DNA of 64,000 nt from Acidimicrobiaceae bacterium (GCA_025464005.1 JAODBO010000021.1:1-64000); one strand, 5' to 3'. Shown: positions 17,197 through 26,475, counted from the stretch's first letter. Notes: a model not told the origin generated them from the letters alone. Translations and numbers: made by a program.

Positions 17197-17226
17197 AGAT
17201 GCTATATGCATCTATGTCGTAGTCAA
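17197..17226 (-). promoter_or_regulatory. promoter with palindromic operator for the repeat peptide
   Basis: On the minus strand TTGACT (17226-17221) and TAGCAT (17204-17199) are spaced 16 bp, a fair sigma-70 type promoter 30-55 bp before the peptide start. A palindrome AGATGC-N5-GCATCT (17197-17213) overlaps the -10 side, where a bound regulator would block it. A second half site GCATCTATA (17278-17286) lies nearer the gntR gene. Confidence 0.5.
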
Positions 17227-17359
17227 GGCGCGGGGGAGCGCACACGCCGTCGGGAGTACGCGCATAGCGACATCTTGCATCTATACTGACCACGCGTTTG
17301 CCAGGGGGGCAAGCGCAGTGCTTGTCGAGTCCCGTATTGGCGGGGAGAGGTTCGGGGAC

Positions 17360-18016
17360 ATGACCGCTCAGGTGACGCGACCCCTTGCCGCGAACGAGCG
17401 GGCATACCTCTACGCCAAGGAGCGCGTGCTGGATGGAACGTTCGCGCCGGGCGAGCTCATCAGCGAAGGCGAAATCGCCGGGGCCCTCGAGGTGAGTCGT
17501 ACGCCCGTCCGGGAGGCGTTCCTCAAGCTTGAATCCGAAGGATTCCTCCGGCTGTACCCGAAGCGCGGCGCTCTCGTAGTGCCGATAAGTGTCGGGGATC
17601 TCGAGGCACTGCTAGAGGTGCGCGAGCTCGTCGAAACGCACGCCGCGACGAGTGCCGCGCGGCGCAGCCCCGGAGAGCGCACCCAGCTGCAGGCACGCCT
17701 CGCGAGCTTGCTCGAGGAGCAGCGCTCAGCACTCGATGCCGAAGACCTCCCTGCATTCGTCGGGGCTGATCGCGAGTTCCACGCGGCCGTGGTCGCTGCC
17801 ACGGGCAACCAGATCCTGAACGACCTGTACGAGTCGCTCAGCGATCGGGAGCTTCGGATCATGCATTCGCAATTGACCGTGGATCCCGGACAGGCGCGAG
17901 TCAACTACGCCGACCATCGCCGGATTGCCGACGCGATCGCCATCGGGGACGCCGACACGGCGCGCCACCTCGTCGTCGAGCACGTAAGGGCCACAGCTAC
18001 TGCCCTTCGTCGATAA
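17360..18016 (+). CDS. GntR-family transcriptional regulator (FCD domain)
   Basis: A 218-residue regulator from the ATG at 17360 (MTAQVTRPLAANERAY); the upstream open frame is the shadow of the repeat peptide. The winged helix spans ~10-75, with ISEGEIAGALEVSRTPVREA as the recognition part. The FCD domain follows (~85-210) with ADREFHAAVVAATGN giving the metal-ligand Asp/His pair. It is divergent from the repeat-peptide gene and convergent with an MFS gene. It probably acts on the AGATGC-type palindrome in the shared intergenic region. The possible -10 TATACT at 17282 may serve this gene. Confidence 0.85.
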   Translation: MTAQVTRPLAANERAYLYAKERVLDGTFAPGELISEGEIAGALEVSRTPVREAFLKLESEGFLRLYPKRGALVVPISVGDLEALLEVRELVETHAATSAARRSPGERTQLQARLASLLEEQRSALDAEDLPAFVGADREFHAAVVAATGNQILNDLYESLSDRELRIMHSQLTVDPGQARVNYADHRRIADAIAIGDADTARHLVVEHVRATATALRR

Positions 18017-18042
18017 ACCCGGGCAGCCCAGCCCGCCTCCTT

Positions 18043-19554
18043 CTACTGCGGCCCCGACGCCTCGGTAGCCGAGACGAGGACGGGCGGCCTAGCGAGCTCG
18101 TCCTCGACATCGTGGTCCTCGGCGGGCACATCGACGGCGATTGGACGTCGGTGCGCGCGCAAGGCGACGAGCGAGCCGGCGAGGGCGAGGGCGGCGACCC
18201 CGGTGACGACCGTGATCCCGTGGACGACCGCACCCACGCGAGGTGCGCTCGAGCCGGCCGCGTGGCCCGACGAGGAAACGACCGCGGTGACAAGGGCCAG
18301 CACGAGCGCTCCGCCGACCTGGAACGAGGTCTGGACCATGCCCGAGGCAAGGCCTTGCTCCTCGTCAGCGACGCCGGTCGTCGCGGCGATGTTGATCGCC
18401 GGGAAGCCGAGGCCGAAGCCGACGCCGAGGAGCAGGACGGTCGGCAGCACCACCGACACGTACGACGCATGCGGTCCGATTCGCAGGAAGAGCGCGTAGC
18501 CGACGAGGAAGGCGACGAAGCTCAGCACGATCGTCGGCCGGGTGCCGATCCTGTCGATCAGCCGGCCGGTTCGTTGCGCGGCGAGCGAGACGATGATGCC
18601 GGCGGGGAGCAGGCCGAGCGCGAGGCGCAGCGGCGACCAGCCGAGGACCTCCTGCAGGTAGATCGTCGCGACGAACTGGAAGCCGACGTAGCAACCGAAG
18701 GTCGCGAACGCCGCGAGGTTCGAGCCAGCGAGGCCGGGCGTGCGGAAGATCCCGAGCCGGACAAGCGGATGAGCGCTGCGTAGCTCGAGGCGGACGAAGA
18801 TCGCGAAGAGCGCAGCTGACAAGGCAAAGCCTGCGATCGTCACCGACGAGGCCCACCCACGCTGTGGTGCCTCGACTACCGTGTAGACGAGCGAGAGCAT
18901 CGCAGTGGTGACCGTCGCCGCACCGGGAAGGTCGTAGTGCGAGCGGCTCATCCTTCGGATCCCCTCGTGGCGCGGCACGAGGATGATCGCTCCGGCGAGC
19001 ACGACGAGTGCGACCGGAGCCGGCATGAGGAAGGTCCAGCGCCAGCCGACCGAGGTCAGCAGTCCGCCGAGGACGAGCCCGAGTGAGAAGCCGCTCGCGC
19101 CGGTCGCGGTGTAGACGGTCATTGCCTTGGTCCTTGCTGGGCCCTCTGCGAACGACGTCGTGATGATCGACAGTCCCGCCGGAGCGGTGAAGGCGGCCGC
19201 GGCGCCTTTTACGAAGCGCATCGCGATGAGCAGACCTGCACTGTTGGAGAGGCCGCCGAGGAGGGAGGCCACGGCGAAGACGGCGAGGGCTACGAGGAAC
19301 ACCCGTCGGCGCCCGAGAAGATCGGCCGCGCGCCCGCCGAGGAGCAGGAGGCCGCCGTAGCCGAGGGTGTAGCCACTAACGATCCACTGGAGACTCGAGA
19401 TCGAAAGATGCAGGTGAGTCTCGAGGGAGGGGAGAGTCATGCCGACCATCGAGACGTCGAGCCCATCGAGGAAGAGGGCGCCGCACAAGACGATGAGGGT
19501 CCCCCAGGCCCGTCGGTCGAGGGTCATCTCTGTGGCGGATCCGGAGTGGCTCAT
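18043..19554 (-). CDS. MFS drug-efflux type transporter (14-TM, DHA2-like)
   Basis: A 503-residue membrane protein from the ATG at 19554 (MSHSGSATEMTLDRRAWG). The N-terminus has LDGLDVSMVGMTLPSLETHL (motif D1 of the EmrB/QacA group) and GRAADLLGRRRVF (motif A); the third segment carries the GxSLGLVLGG motif C of antiporters. About 14 membrane helices are expected. It would export a toxic compound using proton motive force. Divergent from a MarR regulator across a palindromic operator, the standard arrangement for inducible efflux. Confidence 0.88.
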   Translation of the reverse strand: MSHSGSATEMTLDRRAWGTLIVLCGALFLDGLDVSMVGMTLPSLETHLHLSISSLQWIVSGYTLGYGGLLLLGGRAADLLGRRRVFLVALAVFAVASLLGGLSNSAGLLIAMRFVKGAAAAFTAPAGLSIITTSFAEGPARTKAMTVYTATGASGFSLGLVLGGLLTSVGWRWTFLMPAPVALVVLAGAIILVPRHEGIRRMSRSHYDLPGAATVTTAMLSLVYTVVEAPQRGWASSVTIAGFALSAALFAIFVRLELRSAHPLVRLGIFRTPGLAGSNLAAFATFGCYVGFQFVATIYLQEVLGWSPLRLALGLLPAGIIVSLAAQRTGRLIDRIGTRPTIVLSFVAFLVGYALFLRIGPHASYVSVVLPTVLLLGVGFGLGFPAINIAATTGVADEEQGLASGMVQTSFQVGGALVLALVTAVVSSSGHAAGSSAPRVGAVVHGITVVTGVAALALAGSLVALRAHRRPIAVDVPAEDHDVEDELARPPVLVSATEASGPQ

Positions 19555-19564
19555 GGGTCCACTA

Positions 19565-19578
19565 TATGCATGTGCATA
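19565..19578. promoter_or_regulatory. MarR operator candidate
   Basis: TATGCA-TG-TGCATA is an inverted repeat lying 11 bp upstream of the MFS start codon and 33 bp upstream of the MarR start. MarR dimers bind palindromes of this size. Confidence 0.5.
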
Positions 19579-19610
19579 CATCGTCATGTCAAGGAGATAA
19601 CATAGGTGCC

Positions 19611-20084
19611 GTGACCGGGAAGGACGAGCCGCAGGCGGTGGAGCAGGAAGAGCGCGCGATCGCGCTCGAGGATGCGTGGCGCGAGCTCGAGGCACTTCAC
19701 GCCTCGGTCAGCGAGTCGCTCGAGCGGGACCTGCAGCGCCAGCACGGCATCGGTCGTCACGAGTACGAGGTGCTCGTGCACCTTACGAGCGATCGCTGTC
19801 GTATCAGCGACGTGGCGCTCGACGTCCACATCAGCCAAAGTGCCGCGTCCCGGCTGATCGACCGGCTGGAGGAGCTGGGCCTCGCGTGCCGGGAGAACTG
19901 CAGCGACGACCGACGAGGCGTCTTCGCGTGCGCCACCGACGAGGGACGCTCCCGCGTCGAGAAGGCACGTGCGACCGAGCAGGCGGTGCTCGAGCGCTTC
20001 CTCCTCGCGGATGCGGGCGACCCCGCCATGCGCTCAGCTGGATCTGGAGCGCGGGGGACCCGAGAACGCTCGAGCCGGCGCTAG
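19611..20084 (+). CDS. MarR-family transcriptional regulator
   Basis: A 157-residue winged-helix protein from the GTG at 19611; AAGGAG is 14 bp upstream, rather far, so the start could be slightly different. HGIGRHEYEVLVHL and CRISDVALDVHISQSAASRLIDRLEELGL form the MarR DNA-binding core, followed by the wing DDRRGVFACATDEGR. The last ~20 residues are Arg/Ser/Gly-rich and unlike the usual dimerisation helix, so the C-terminus may be altered by a frameshift. It probably represses itself and the divergent MFS gene. Confidence 0.85.
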   Translation: MTGKDEPQAVEQEERAIALEDAWRELEALHASVSESLERDLQRQHGIGRHEYEVLVHLTSDRCRISDVALDVHISQSAASRLIDRLEELGLACRENCSDDRRGVFACATDEGRSRVEKARATEQAVLERFLLADAGDPAMRSAGSGARGTRERSSRR

Positions 20085-20570
20085 CGAGCGCTCTTCACCG
20101 CTCGTCGCTGCGCGACGCTGTCACCGGATGTCCAGGTCCGCGCATTCAAGTGCGTTGCGCCCCGAGCTGCTCAACATCTCCCGGACGGGCGTCGGTTCCT
20201 CCCCTGTAATCCTGGACGAGCTGCTGCGCGCCCTGCAGGTCCCAGCCGGCACCCCGCGCGTGCGACGAGGAGCTAGGGCAGGGCCTGCATCATCGCAGCG
20301 AGCTCCTCGCGTCGGTAACCGTGCTGGCGCGCGAACGCGGCAAGCTGTTTTCGAGACTCGTGGTGACGTACAAGCTGCACGGAAAGACCAAGACTTTCCC
20401 GTTCTCGTGGGCGGGGGATCCCTCCTTCTAGCCGTGCTGCTGCCGAGGACATGACCTCGGACTGTGCAATCGGCACGCAACGATCATTCGACCTTGCGAT
20501 CCCGAGTGAAATCGTCTGTTATGTCCCAGCGCATTACCTATGGACGGGGCGGTCCGGGGAAGCTACCTTC
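20085..20570. other. intergenic stretch, no firm gene
   Basis: A minus-strand frame from a GTG at 20476 to 20273 (67 codons; ends HGYRREELAAMMQALP) has a plausible tail but no ribosome binding site and no recognised family, so I do not call it as a gene. The remainder shows nothing I can interpret. It leads into the regulatory region of the membrane-protein gene at 20663. Confidence 0.3.
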
Positions 20571-20621
20571 TCTGTGCAGCATGCACAGATATACGAAGTG
20601 ACTCACTACGAAGTGACTCAC
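20571..20621 (+). promoter_or_regulatory. palindrome plus tandem 15-bp repeat upstream of a membrane-protein gene
   Basis: TCTGTGCA-GCA-TGCACAGA (20571-20589) is an exact inverted repeat. Two bases later TACGAAGTGACTCAC occurs twice in perfect tandem (20592-20606, 20607-20621). Both lie 42-92 bp before the start at 20663, where a regulator would act. Confidence 0.55.
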
Positions 20622-20662
20622 GTTGGTGCTCAGTGGAGATCAGTTCGCGAGAGGGAGCGTTC

Positions 20663-21139
20663 ATGGACGCCGAGCAGCCCACAGCTAGCAACACGACCGG
20701 ATTCAAGTTCGAGTCCCGGCGGCTGAGCCAGACCGACCGGATCGTCGGCGGCGCCACCTTGGTGCTGTTCGTGTCGCTGTTCCTGTCGTGGTTCGGGTAT
20801 CACTACGGCGGCGTGTTCGTCGCACTGTCGCTTAGTGGACTCTGGCACGGCTACATGTACCTGACGCTGCTCGTCTGCCTCGCGCTGCTCGCGTACTTCG
20901 TCGGCAAGGCGGGCTACGAGTCCCTGCCCGTGCGACTACCGATCGCCGACGCGCAGCTCGTCGTCATCGGCACTGCAATTAACGCGGTGCTGACGGTGGT
21001 CTCGTTCCTCACCAAGCCGAGCGGCTGGTCGTGGGAGATAGGCGCCTACATCGGGCTCATCGCCGCCATCGTCGCCGTGGCCCCACGACTCGTGCCGGCG
21101 CTGCTCGCCCGACGGTCTGCTGCTCGCGGTACGAAGTAG
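20663..21139 (+). CDS. small four-helix membrane protein
   Basis: 158 residues from the ATG at 20663 with GGGAG upstream. After a ~30-residue polar head there are four membrane segments: IVGGATLVLFVSLFLSWFGY, MYLTLLVCLALLAYFVG, LVVIGTAINAVLTVVSFL and IGAYIGLIAAIVAVAP. A Trp-Phe-Gly-Tyr segment follows the first helix. This layout occurs in many uncharacterised actinobacterial membrane proteins. It stands alone and has an unusually structured promoter region, so it may respond to a specific signal. Confidence 0.6.
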   Translation: MDAEQPTASNTTGFKFESRRLSQTDRIVGGATLVLFVSLFLSWFGYHYGGVFVALSLSGLWHGYMYLTLLVCLALLAYFVGKAGYESLPVRLPIADAQLVVIGTAINAVLTVVSFLTKPSGWSWEIGAYIGLIAAIVAVAPRLVPALLARRSAARGTK

Positions 21140-21204
21140 GCAGTTGGGGCTAGACACACGCTGAGCGGGGAGCGGCGGCCGACGAGGTTCGCCCCACCGT
21201 GCGG

Positions 21205-21504
21205 CTATGCGTCGACGAGCTCGGGGTGAGCCGCGGCGAAGCGCTGGGCGAGCGCGGCGGCATAGCTCGCGAGGTCGCTTCGCCCGCGGGCGCTGAGCCC
21301 GGCACGCAGCTCCTCGGTGAGCATCTCGACGGTCGGGTTCGCCAGATCCGCGCCATCGTCGACGTAGAAGTCGTCCTTTGCCATGGGCGCGTCGTCGTCG
21401 TCCCGCTTCAGTGCCACGACGTACTGGCGCCACGCCGGGAAATAGCTGAGGAAGAGATCGCCCAGGCCTTCGGTGGGAAGCGACACGGAGACCTCGTCGG
21501 ACAT
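21205..21504 (-). CDS. hypothetical protein
   Basis: A 99-residue acidic protein (LPTEGLGDLFLSYFPAWRQ, VVALKRDDDDAPMAKDDFYV, PTVEMLTEELRAGL). It has coding-like composition, no membrane segment and no known motif. It is divergent from the methyltransferase gene 45 bp away. Family not recognised. Confidence 0.5.
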   Translation of the reverse strand: MSDEVSVSLPTEGLGDLFLSYFPAWRQYVVALKRDDDDAPMAKDDFYVDDGADLANPTVEMLTEELRAGLSARGRSDLASYAAALAQRFAAAHPELVDA

Positions 21505-21548
21505 GTGCGCGAGCGTATGCGCTCGTTCGATCTATCGAGTGTGCCACT

Positions 21549-22379
21549 ATGCCGGCCGTGGACGACTACCGAGCGCTCAACCGGGCTAGCTGGGACGATC
21601 GGGCTCCCGCGCATGCCGCGTCCGCGTACTACGGGTTCGATCGCTTCGTCGAGGACTCGGCGTTCCTATCCGAGGTGGTGAGGTTCGACCGTCCGCGCCT
21701 CGGCGATATCACCGGGCAGCGCGGCGTCCACCTCCAGTGCCATATCGGCACCGACACGATCTCGCTTTCCCGCCTCGGCGCTCGCATGTCCGGCCTCGAC
21801 TTCTCACCGGCCGCTCTCGACGAGGCACGGCGCCTCGCCGCCCGTACCGGCTCCGATGTGGACTTCTGCGAGTCGGACGTCTACGACGCCGCCGAGGTGC
21901 TCGAGGCGGGCTCGTTCGACCTCGTCTACACCGGGATCGGCGCGCTTTGCTGGCTTCCGGACATGGCCCGATGGGCGACGGTGGTCGCAACGCTCTTGCG
22001 GTCGGGTGGCCGCTTGTTCATCCGCGACGGTCATCCCATGCTCTGGGCCCTCGACGACGACCAGCGAGACCGTCTCGTCGTCGACTATCCCTACTTCCAA
22101 CTCCATGAGCCGCTCGTCCTCGACAGCGGCGGCACCTACGTCGATACCGAGGCGAGCTTCGAGCACAACCTCACGCACCAGTGGAACCACGGGCTCGGCG
22201 AGATCGTGACCTCGCTGCTGGACGCCGGCATGGCGATCACGGCGCTCGTGGAGCACGACAGCGTCCCCTCGCTCGCGCTGCCGGGCCAGATGACCGAGCT
22301 CGAGGGCGAGTGGCAGCTGACCGATCGCCCCCACCGCTTGGCAGCGAGTTACACGCTCCAGGCGGTGAAGCACAGCTGA
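21549..22379 (+). CDS. class I SAM-dependent methyltransferase
   Basis: 276 residues. The nucleotide-binding motif is GVHLQCHIGTDTISLSRLGA (~60-79) with acidic motif II LDFSPAALDEA and motif IV FDLVYTGIGALCWLPDM. It starts with YRALNRASWDDRAPAH, typical of a methyltransferase subgroup with an NRxxWDxRxxxH head. The substrate is unknown. It is convergent with the alditol oxidase gene and probably not part of that operon. Confidence 0.85.
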   Translation: MPAVDDYRALNRASWDDRAPAHAASAYYGFDRFVEDSAFLSEVVRFDRPRLGDITGQRGVHLQCHIGTDTISLSRLGARMSGLDFSPAALDEARRLAARTGSDVDFCESDVYDAAEVLEAGSFDLVYTGIGALCWLPDMARWATVVATLLRSGGRLFIRDGHPMLWALDDDQRDRLVVDYPYFQLHEPLVLDSGGTYVDTEASFEHNLTHQWNHGLGEIVTSLLDAGMAITALVEHDSVPSLALPGQMTELEGEWQLTDRPHRLAASYTLQAVKHS

Positions 22380-22394
22380 CCGGGTCCTTCGTGC

Positions 22395-23669
22395 TCAGGC
22401 GTCCTCGAACGGGAAGTACCGGTCGATGAAGTCGTTGCGAAACTTGCCTTTCGGATCGTGTCGCCGAAGCAGCGATGAGAAGTCGTCCGTTCGCTCGTAC
22501 AGCCCGCGCACGACGGCCGGATCGGTGCCGAAGAGCTTTCCCCAATGGGGTCTCGCGAGCAGCGGCGCGAGCTCGCGCTCGATGGCGGCGAGCACGGGCA
22601 TCACCCGCTCGGTGTCCTTCACCCAGGTGAAGTGGAACGCCACCGTGTCCCGGTGGTAGCTCGGGCTGATCCACAGCTCGTCTGGCGCGACCGTGCGGAT
22701 CTCGGAGATCAGGACGAGCGGGGCGACGAGCTCGCGGATGCGCCCGATCGCCTCGATCGCCTCGATCGCCAGATCGCGCGGCACGAGGTATTCGGACTGC
22801 AGCTCCTCGCCGGCACTCGGGGTGAACTCGGCTCGGAAGTGGGGGAGCCGCTCGTTCCATGGCCCGGGCACGCCCAACTGCTCTGTGGCGGTATCCGCCG
22901 GCATGCCGGCGATGGGGTGGCGCGGCCCGTCCGCGGGGGTCGCGCCGAACAACAGGCGTTCGACGGGAGGGGGCCGGTCGTCCCCGACCCTGTGCTTCAG
23001 CCAGACCTGGTCGATCTCTGGCGCGCGCCACGTCGTGAAGAGGCTGACGCTGTACGCGCTGCCTACGATGTCCGCAAAGTGCTCGAGGAGCTCGGCGATC
23101 GGAAGTCGCTCGTACACGTGCTGGCTGACCTCGAAGCTGGGCACCACGTCGAGGGTCATGCTCGTGACGACGCCGAGCGCGCCGAGGCCGACCACGGCGC
23201 CATCGAAGTTCTCGCCGTCGCGTTCGCGGCTCAGCATGGTCGCCTCCCCGTCGGCATCGACCAGCTCGAGCGCGACCACCTCGGCGGCGAGGTTGCGATT
23301 CGACACGCCGGAGCCGTGGGTCGCGGTCGCGCAGGCACCGGCGACAGAGATGTGGGGTAGCGAGCCGAGATTGTGCAGCGCGTAGCCCTGTGCCTGGAGC
23401 TCACGCGCCAGCTCGGCGTACCGCACACCCGCGGCGACGGTGACCCGGCGGCGTGCGGCGTCCAACTCGATGGTGGCCGGGAGATCCGCCACCGAGACGA
23501 GGTCGCCGGACGAGTCGGCGATGTGGTTGAACGAATGGCCGCTGCCGAGCACTCGTAGCCGGTCGGACCCCGCGACGAGCTCCTGGAGCTGAGAGAGAGT
23601 CGTGGGCCGGTGAAGGTAGGGCGCGGCGAACGTGACGTTGCCGGCCCAGTTCGTCAGTCGTCCACTCAT
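22395..23669 (-). CDS. alditol (xylitol) oxidase, FAD-dependent
   Basis: 424 residues from the ATG at 23669 (MSGRLTNWAGNVTF), chosen because GGAG precedes it and because known alditol oxidases start with a TNWAGN segment. The FAD-binding domain carries GSGHSFNHIAD (~45-55; the His carries FAD covalently in the family) and LPHISVAGACATATHGSG. The C-terminus has RPHWGKLFG, also a family mark. The enzyme oxidises the terminal CH2OH of xylitol/sorbitol to an aldose, releasing H2O2. As last gene of the xyl operon it would feed aldose to XylA. Aldonolactone oxidase is the main alternative. Confidence 0.82.
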   Translation of the reverse strand: MSGRLTNWAGNVTFAAPYLHRPTTLSQLQELVAGSDRLRVLGSGHSFNHIADSSGDLVSVADLPATIELDAARRRVTVAAGVRYAELARELQAQGYALHNLGSLPHISVAGACATATHGSGVSNRNLAAEVVALELVDADGEATMLSRERDGENFDGAVVGLGALGVVTSMTLDVVPSFEVSQHVYERLPIAELLEHFADIVGSAYSVSLFTTWRAPEIDQVWLKHRVGDDRPPPVERLLFGATPADGPRHPIAGMPADTATEQLGVPGPWNERLPHFRAEFTPSAGEELQSEYLVPRDLAIEAIEAIGRIRELVAPLVLISEIRTVAPDELWISPSYHRDTVAFHFTWVKDTERVMPVLAAIERELAPLLARPHWGKLFGTDPAVVRGLYERTDDFSSLLRRHDPKGKFRNDFIDRYFPFEDA

Positions 23670-23744
23670 GGTCGTCTCCTCGTCGGTGGTCGCCACGACG
23701 GCCTCCTGGCCGACCGGCCTACCGTCTGCGGTGCGTAGGTCGAA

Positions 23745-25019
23745 TCAGGACGTGGCGAGCATCTCGGGGAACCACGCTGCTGGGTCTTCGAGTATGGCCC
23801 GCACGACGGTGCCGGCCGCGCCTCTCACCGCCGCCGTGCCGCCGAGCGGCGAGACGCTGAGCGCGACCGGCGACCACGCGAAGCTGAGGACCCGCGTGCG
23901 CAGCTCCGCCATCACCGGCTCCGTCAGCCACGGCGCCAGCTCGGCATAGAGGCCGCCGAGCACGACCGCCGGCACCCCGACGAGGTTGACCAGTGCGGCG
24001 AGCGCCGCGCCCAGCGCCGCGCCCGCCCGCTCGAGGGTGGCAAGGGTCCGGACGTCTCCCGCGAGGGCGCGCTCCAACAGCTCGCGGGTCGAGCCGTCGG
24101 GAGCGCCGAGCGCCGTCGCCGCGCGCGCCGGAGCGCCGGCGGCTCGCAGCAGGGCCTCCTGGCCCGCGACCTGCTCGAGGCAGCCGCGCGCCCCGCAGCT
24201 GCACATCGGGCCATCCGGCTCGACCATCACGTGCCCGAGCTCGCCGCCGAGCCCCGACGCACCGCGCCAGAGCTCGCCTCCTACGACGATGCCGGCCCCG
24301 ACGCCGATCTCGCCGGATACGTGCACGAAGTCACGTAGCGGCGGCTCGCCACCGAACCAGAGCTCGGCGAGCGCTGCATGGTTTGCTTCGTTGTCGCAGC
24401 TCGCCGTGCGCATTGGCTGCCTGATCAGGTCGCGGAGGCGTTCGCCGACCTCGACGTCCTCCCAGCCCGGGAGATTGGGGGCGCGCCGGAGCACGCCGTC
24501 GAGGTCCACGAGGCCCGGGACGGCGACGGCGAGGCCGGCTATCTCGAGGCCGGAGCCGGCGGCCTCGTCCAGCGCTCGCTCAGCGGCGCGAGCAGCACTG
24601 CGCAGGACCGATTCGGCGGAGCGCTGCCGGTTGTCCCCGGCGACCACGCGCTCGAAGCGCACGGCTCCGGTGAAGTCGACGATGCAGACCGAGAAGTAGT
24701 CGACGTTGATTTCGACACCCAGGCCGGCGGGTCCTGCCGGGTCGAGGCCGAGCGGGCTGCCAGGACGTCCGACGAGCCCGCGGTCGGGATCACCCGAGAT
24801 CACGAGGCCCGCACCGACGAGCGTGTCGACGAGGCTCGAGACCGTCGCCTTGGTGAGGCCCGAGAACCCGGCCACCTGGGCCCGCGTCGGGCGTCCGCGG
24901 TGAGCGATCGACTGCAGCACGAGGGCGAGGTTGTGGCGCCGCAACGACTGGGAGTTCGCGGGCACCGCGAGTGAGATCGCGGCGCGGCGGATGCCGCGCC
25001 GCTCCGTGGCGTCCTCCAC
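23745..25019 (-). CDS. ROK-family transcriptional regulator (XylR-like)
   Basis: 424 residues. The N-terminal helix-turn-helix (RPTRAQVAGFSGLTKATVSS, residues ~43-62) is followed by the ROK sugar-binding fold with the zinc motif CSCGARGCLE (~273-282) and EIGVGAGIVVGG. It follows xylB by 4 bp, so it is transcribed with the xylose genes. Regulators of this type repress xyl genes until a pentose binds. The candidate operator is the palindrome ahead of xylA. Confidence 0.88.
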   Translation of the reverse strand: MEDATERRGIRRAAISLAVPANSQSLRRHNLALVLQSIAHRGRPTRAQVAGFSGLTKATVSSLVDTLVGAGLVISGDPDRGLVGRPGSPLGLDPAGPAGLGVEINVDYFSVCIVDFTGAVRFERVVAGDNRQRSAESVLRSAARAAERALDEAAGSGLEIAGLAVAVPGLVDLDGVLRRAPNLPGWEDVEVGERLRDLIRQPMRTASCDNEANHAALAELWFGGEPPLRDFVHVSGEIGVGAGIVVGGELWRGASGLGGELGHVMVEPDGPMCSCGARGCLEQVAGQEALLRAAGAPARAATALGAPDGSTRELLERALAGDVRTLATLERAGAALGAALAALVNLVGVPAVVLGGLYAELAPWLTEPVMAELRTRVLSFAWSPVALSVSPLGGTAAVRGAAGTVVRAILEDPAAWFPEMLATS

Positions 25020-25023
25020 GTTG

Positions 25024-26475
25024 TTAACGCCGCTCGGGTGACCGGCGTGCCGATCGGTCCGCGGTCAGGTCGCGGACCGCGGCGTAGCGCTCGCGCACCT
25101 CGGGCAACGGGTCGGCCTCGTAGGTCTTCGTCGAGCTCGAGGGCCAGTCCGGTGGCTCGACGAGGTGCGGCTGCAGAGCCCACGCGGCCTGACGGGCGGC
25201 GCCGTCGGCGACGTGCTCGCTCGGTGCGCGCACGACGACCGGCCGCGCCAGGATCGCCGGGGCGGCTTGGCGCACCGCCTCCGATCGGCTCGCGCCGCCT
25301 ACGAGGATGACGCGCTCGACCGGGACGCCTTGGGCCACCAGCGCGTCGAGCGCGTCGGCGAGCCCGCACAGCACCCCTTCGACCGCGGCCCTCGCCAAGT
25401 GCGCCGGGGTGGTGTTGGCCAGCTCGATCCCGTGCAGCGCCCCGGTGGACTCGGGCCGATTCGGCGTGCGCTCGCCCTCGAGGTAAGGCACGAGCGTGAG
25501 ACCGCCGGCCCCCGGAGGTGCTGAGCACGCGAGGTCGGACAGTCCGGTCTCTTCGACGCCGAGCAGGTCGGCGAACGCCTTGAGGACGCGCGCTGCGTTG
25601 ACCGTCGCGACGAGGGGCAGGAAGCGCCCCGTGGCATCTGCGAACCCAGCGACCGCGCCGGACGCATCGGCCACGGGTCGCTCGGCCACCGCCGAGACCG
25701 TGCCCGATGTCCCGATCGAGAGCACCACGTCCCCTGGTGCGGCGCCGAGCCCGAGCGCGGCAGCGGCATTGTCCCCGGTGCCGGCTCCGAGCACCGCCCC
25801 GCAGGCACTGCGACCGGCAGTGCCACTCGGTGCGAGCACGGTCGGCACCCGCGTCGAGCGACCGAAGGCCTGCTCGAGCAAGTCGAACCGGTATGCGCCC
25901 GTGGCGGGCGACCAGTACCCGGTGCCGCTGGCCTCGCCGCGATCGGTCGCCAGCGCCTCGAGCGACGGGTGAGCGCTCGAGCCGTCGAGCGAGAGCCTCC
26001 ACGTCAGCCAGTCGTGGGGCAGGCAGACGGCCTCCGTGCGCCGAGCCGCGTCGGGCTCGTGCTCGGCCAGCCACCGGAGCTTGGTGACGGTGAACGAGGC
26101 CACCGGGACGCTGCCGACGGCATCGGCCCAGGCGCGCCTCCCGGCGAGGCCCTCCCCGAGCTCGTCGACGAGCTCGCGCGCCGCGTGCGCGGACCGCATG
26201 TCGTTCCAGAGCAGCGCCGGCCGTACGACCTCTCCCTCGCCGTCCAGGCAGACCATCCCGTGCTGCTGTCCGGCGACGGCGATTGCGGCGACGTCACCGA
26301 GGCCGCCAGCGTCCGCTACCGCCTGCTCGAGCGCGCGCCACCACGCCTCCGGATGCACCTCGGTGCCGTCGGGGTGCTGCGCTCGACCTTCGCGCACGAG
26401 CGCGCCGCTCTCGGCCTCGCGAACGACGACCTTGCACGACTGGGTCGACGAGTCGATTCCCGCGACGAGTGTCAC
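25024..26475 (-). CDS. xylB: xylulokinase
   Basis: 483-residue FGGY-family kinase. [13 protein letters not shown] is the N-terminal phosphate-binding strand; [13 protein letters not shown] and LLWNDMRS bind xylulose; [10 protein letters not shown] is also typical, and [11 protein letters not shown] near the C-terminus is the ATP-binding ADENOSINE-type motif. It phosphorylates D-xylulose made by XylA to the pentose-phosphate intermediate. It lies downstream of xylA, from which it is separated by ~115 bp containing four 18-bp repeats. Confidence 0.93.
   Translation of the reverse strand: MTLVAGIDSSTQSCKVVVREAESGALVREGRAQHPDGTEVHPEAWWRALEQAVADAGGLGDVAAIAVAGQQHGMVCLDGEGEVVRPALLWNDMRSAHAARELVDELGEGLAGRRAWADAVGSVPVASFTVTKLRWLAEHEPDAARRTEAVCLPHDWLTWRLSLDGSSAHPSLEALATDRGEASGTGYWSPATGAYRFDLLEQAFGRSTRVPTVLAPSGTAGRSACGAVLGAGTGDNAAAALGLGAAPGDVVLSIGTSGTVSAVAERPVADASGAVAGFADATGRFLPLVATVNAARVLKAFADLLGVEETGLSDLACSAPPGAGGLTLVPYLEGERTPNRPESTGALHGIELANTTPAHLARAAVEGVLCGLADALDALVAQGVPVERVILVGGASRSEAVRQAAPAILARPVVVRAPSEHVADGAARQAAWALQPHLVEPPDWPSSSTKTYEADPLPEVRERYAAVRDLTADRSARRSPERR

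Noticed and set aside
20273-20476. 67-codon minus-strand frame after marR
   Set aside because: Plausible tail but no ribosome binding site, GTG start and no recognised family; not enough to call.
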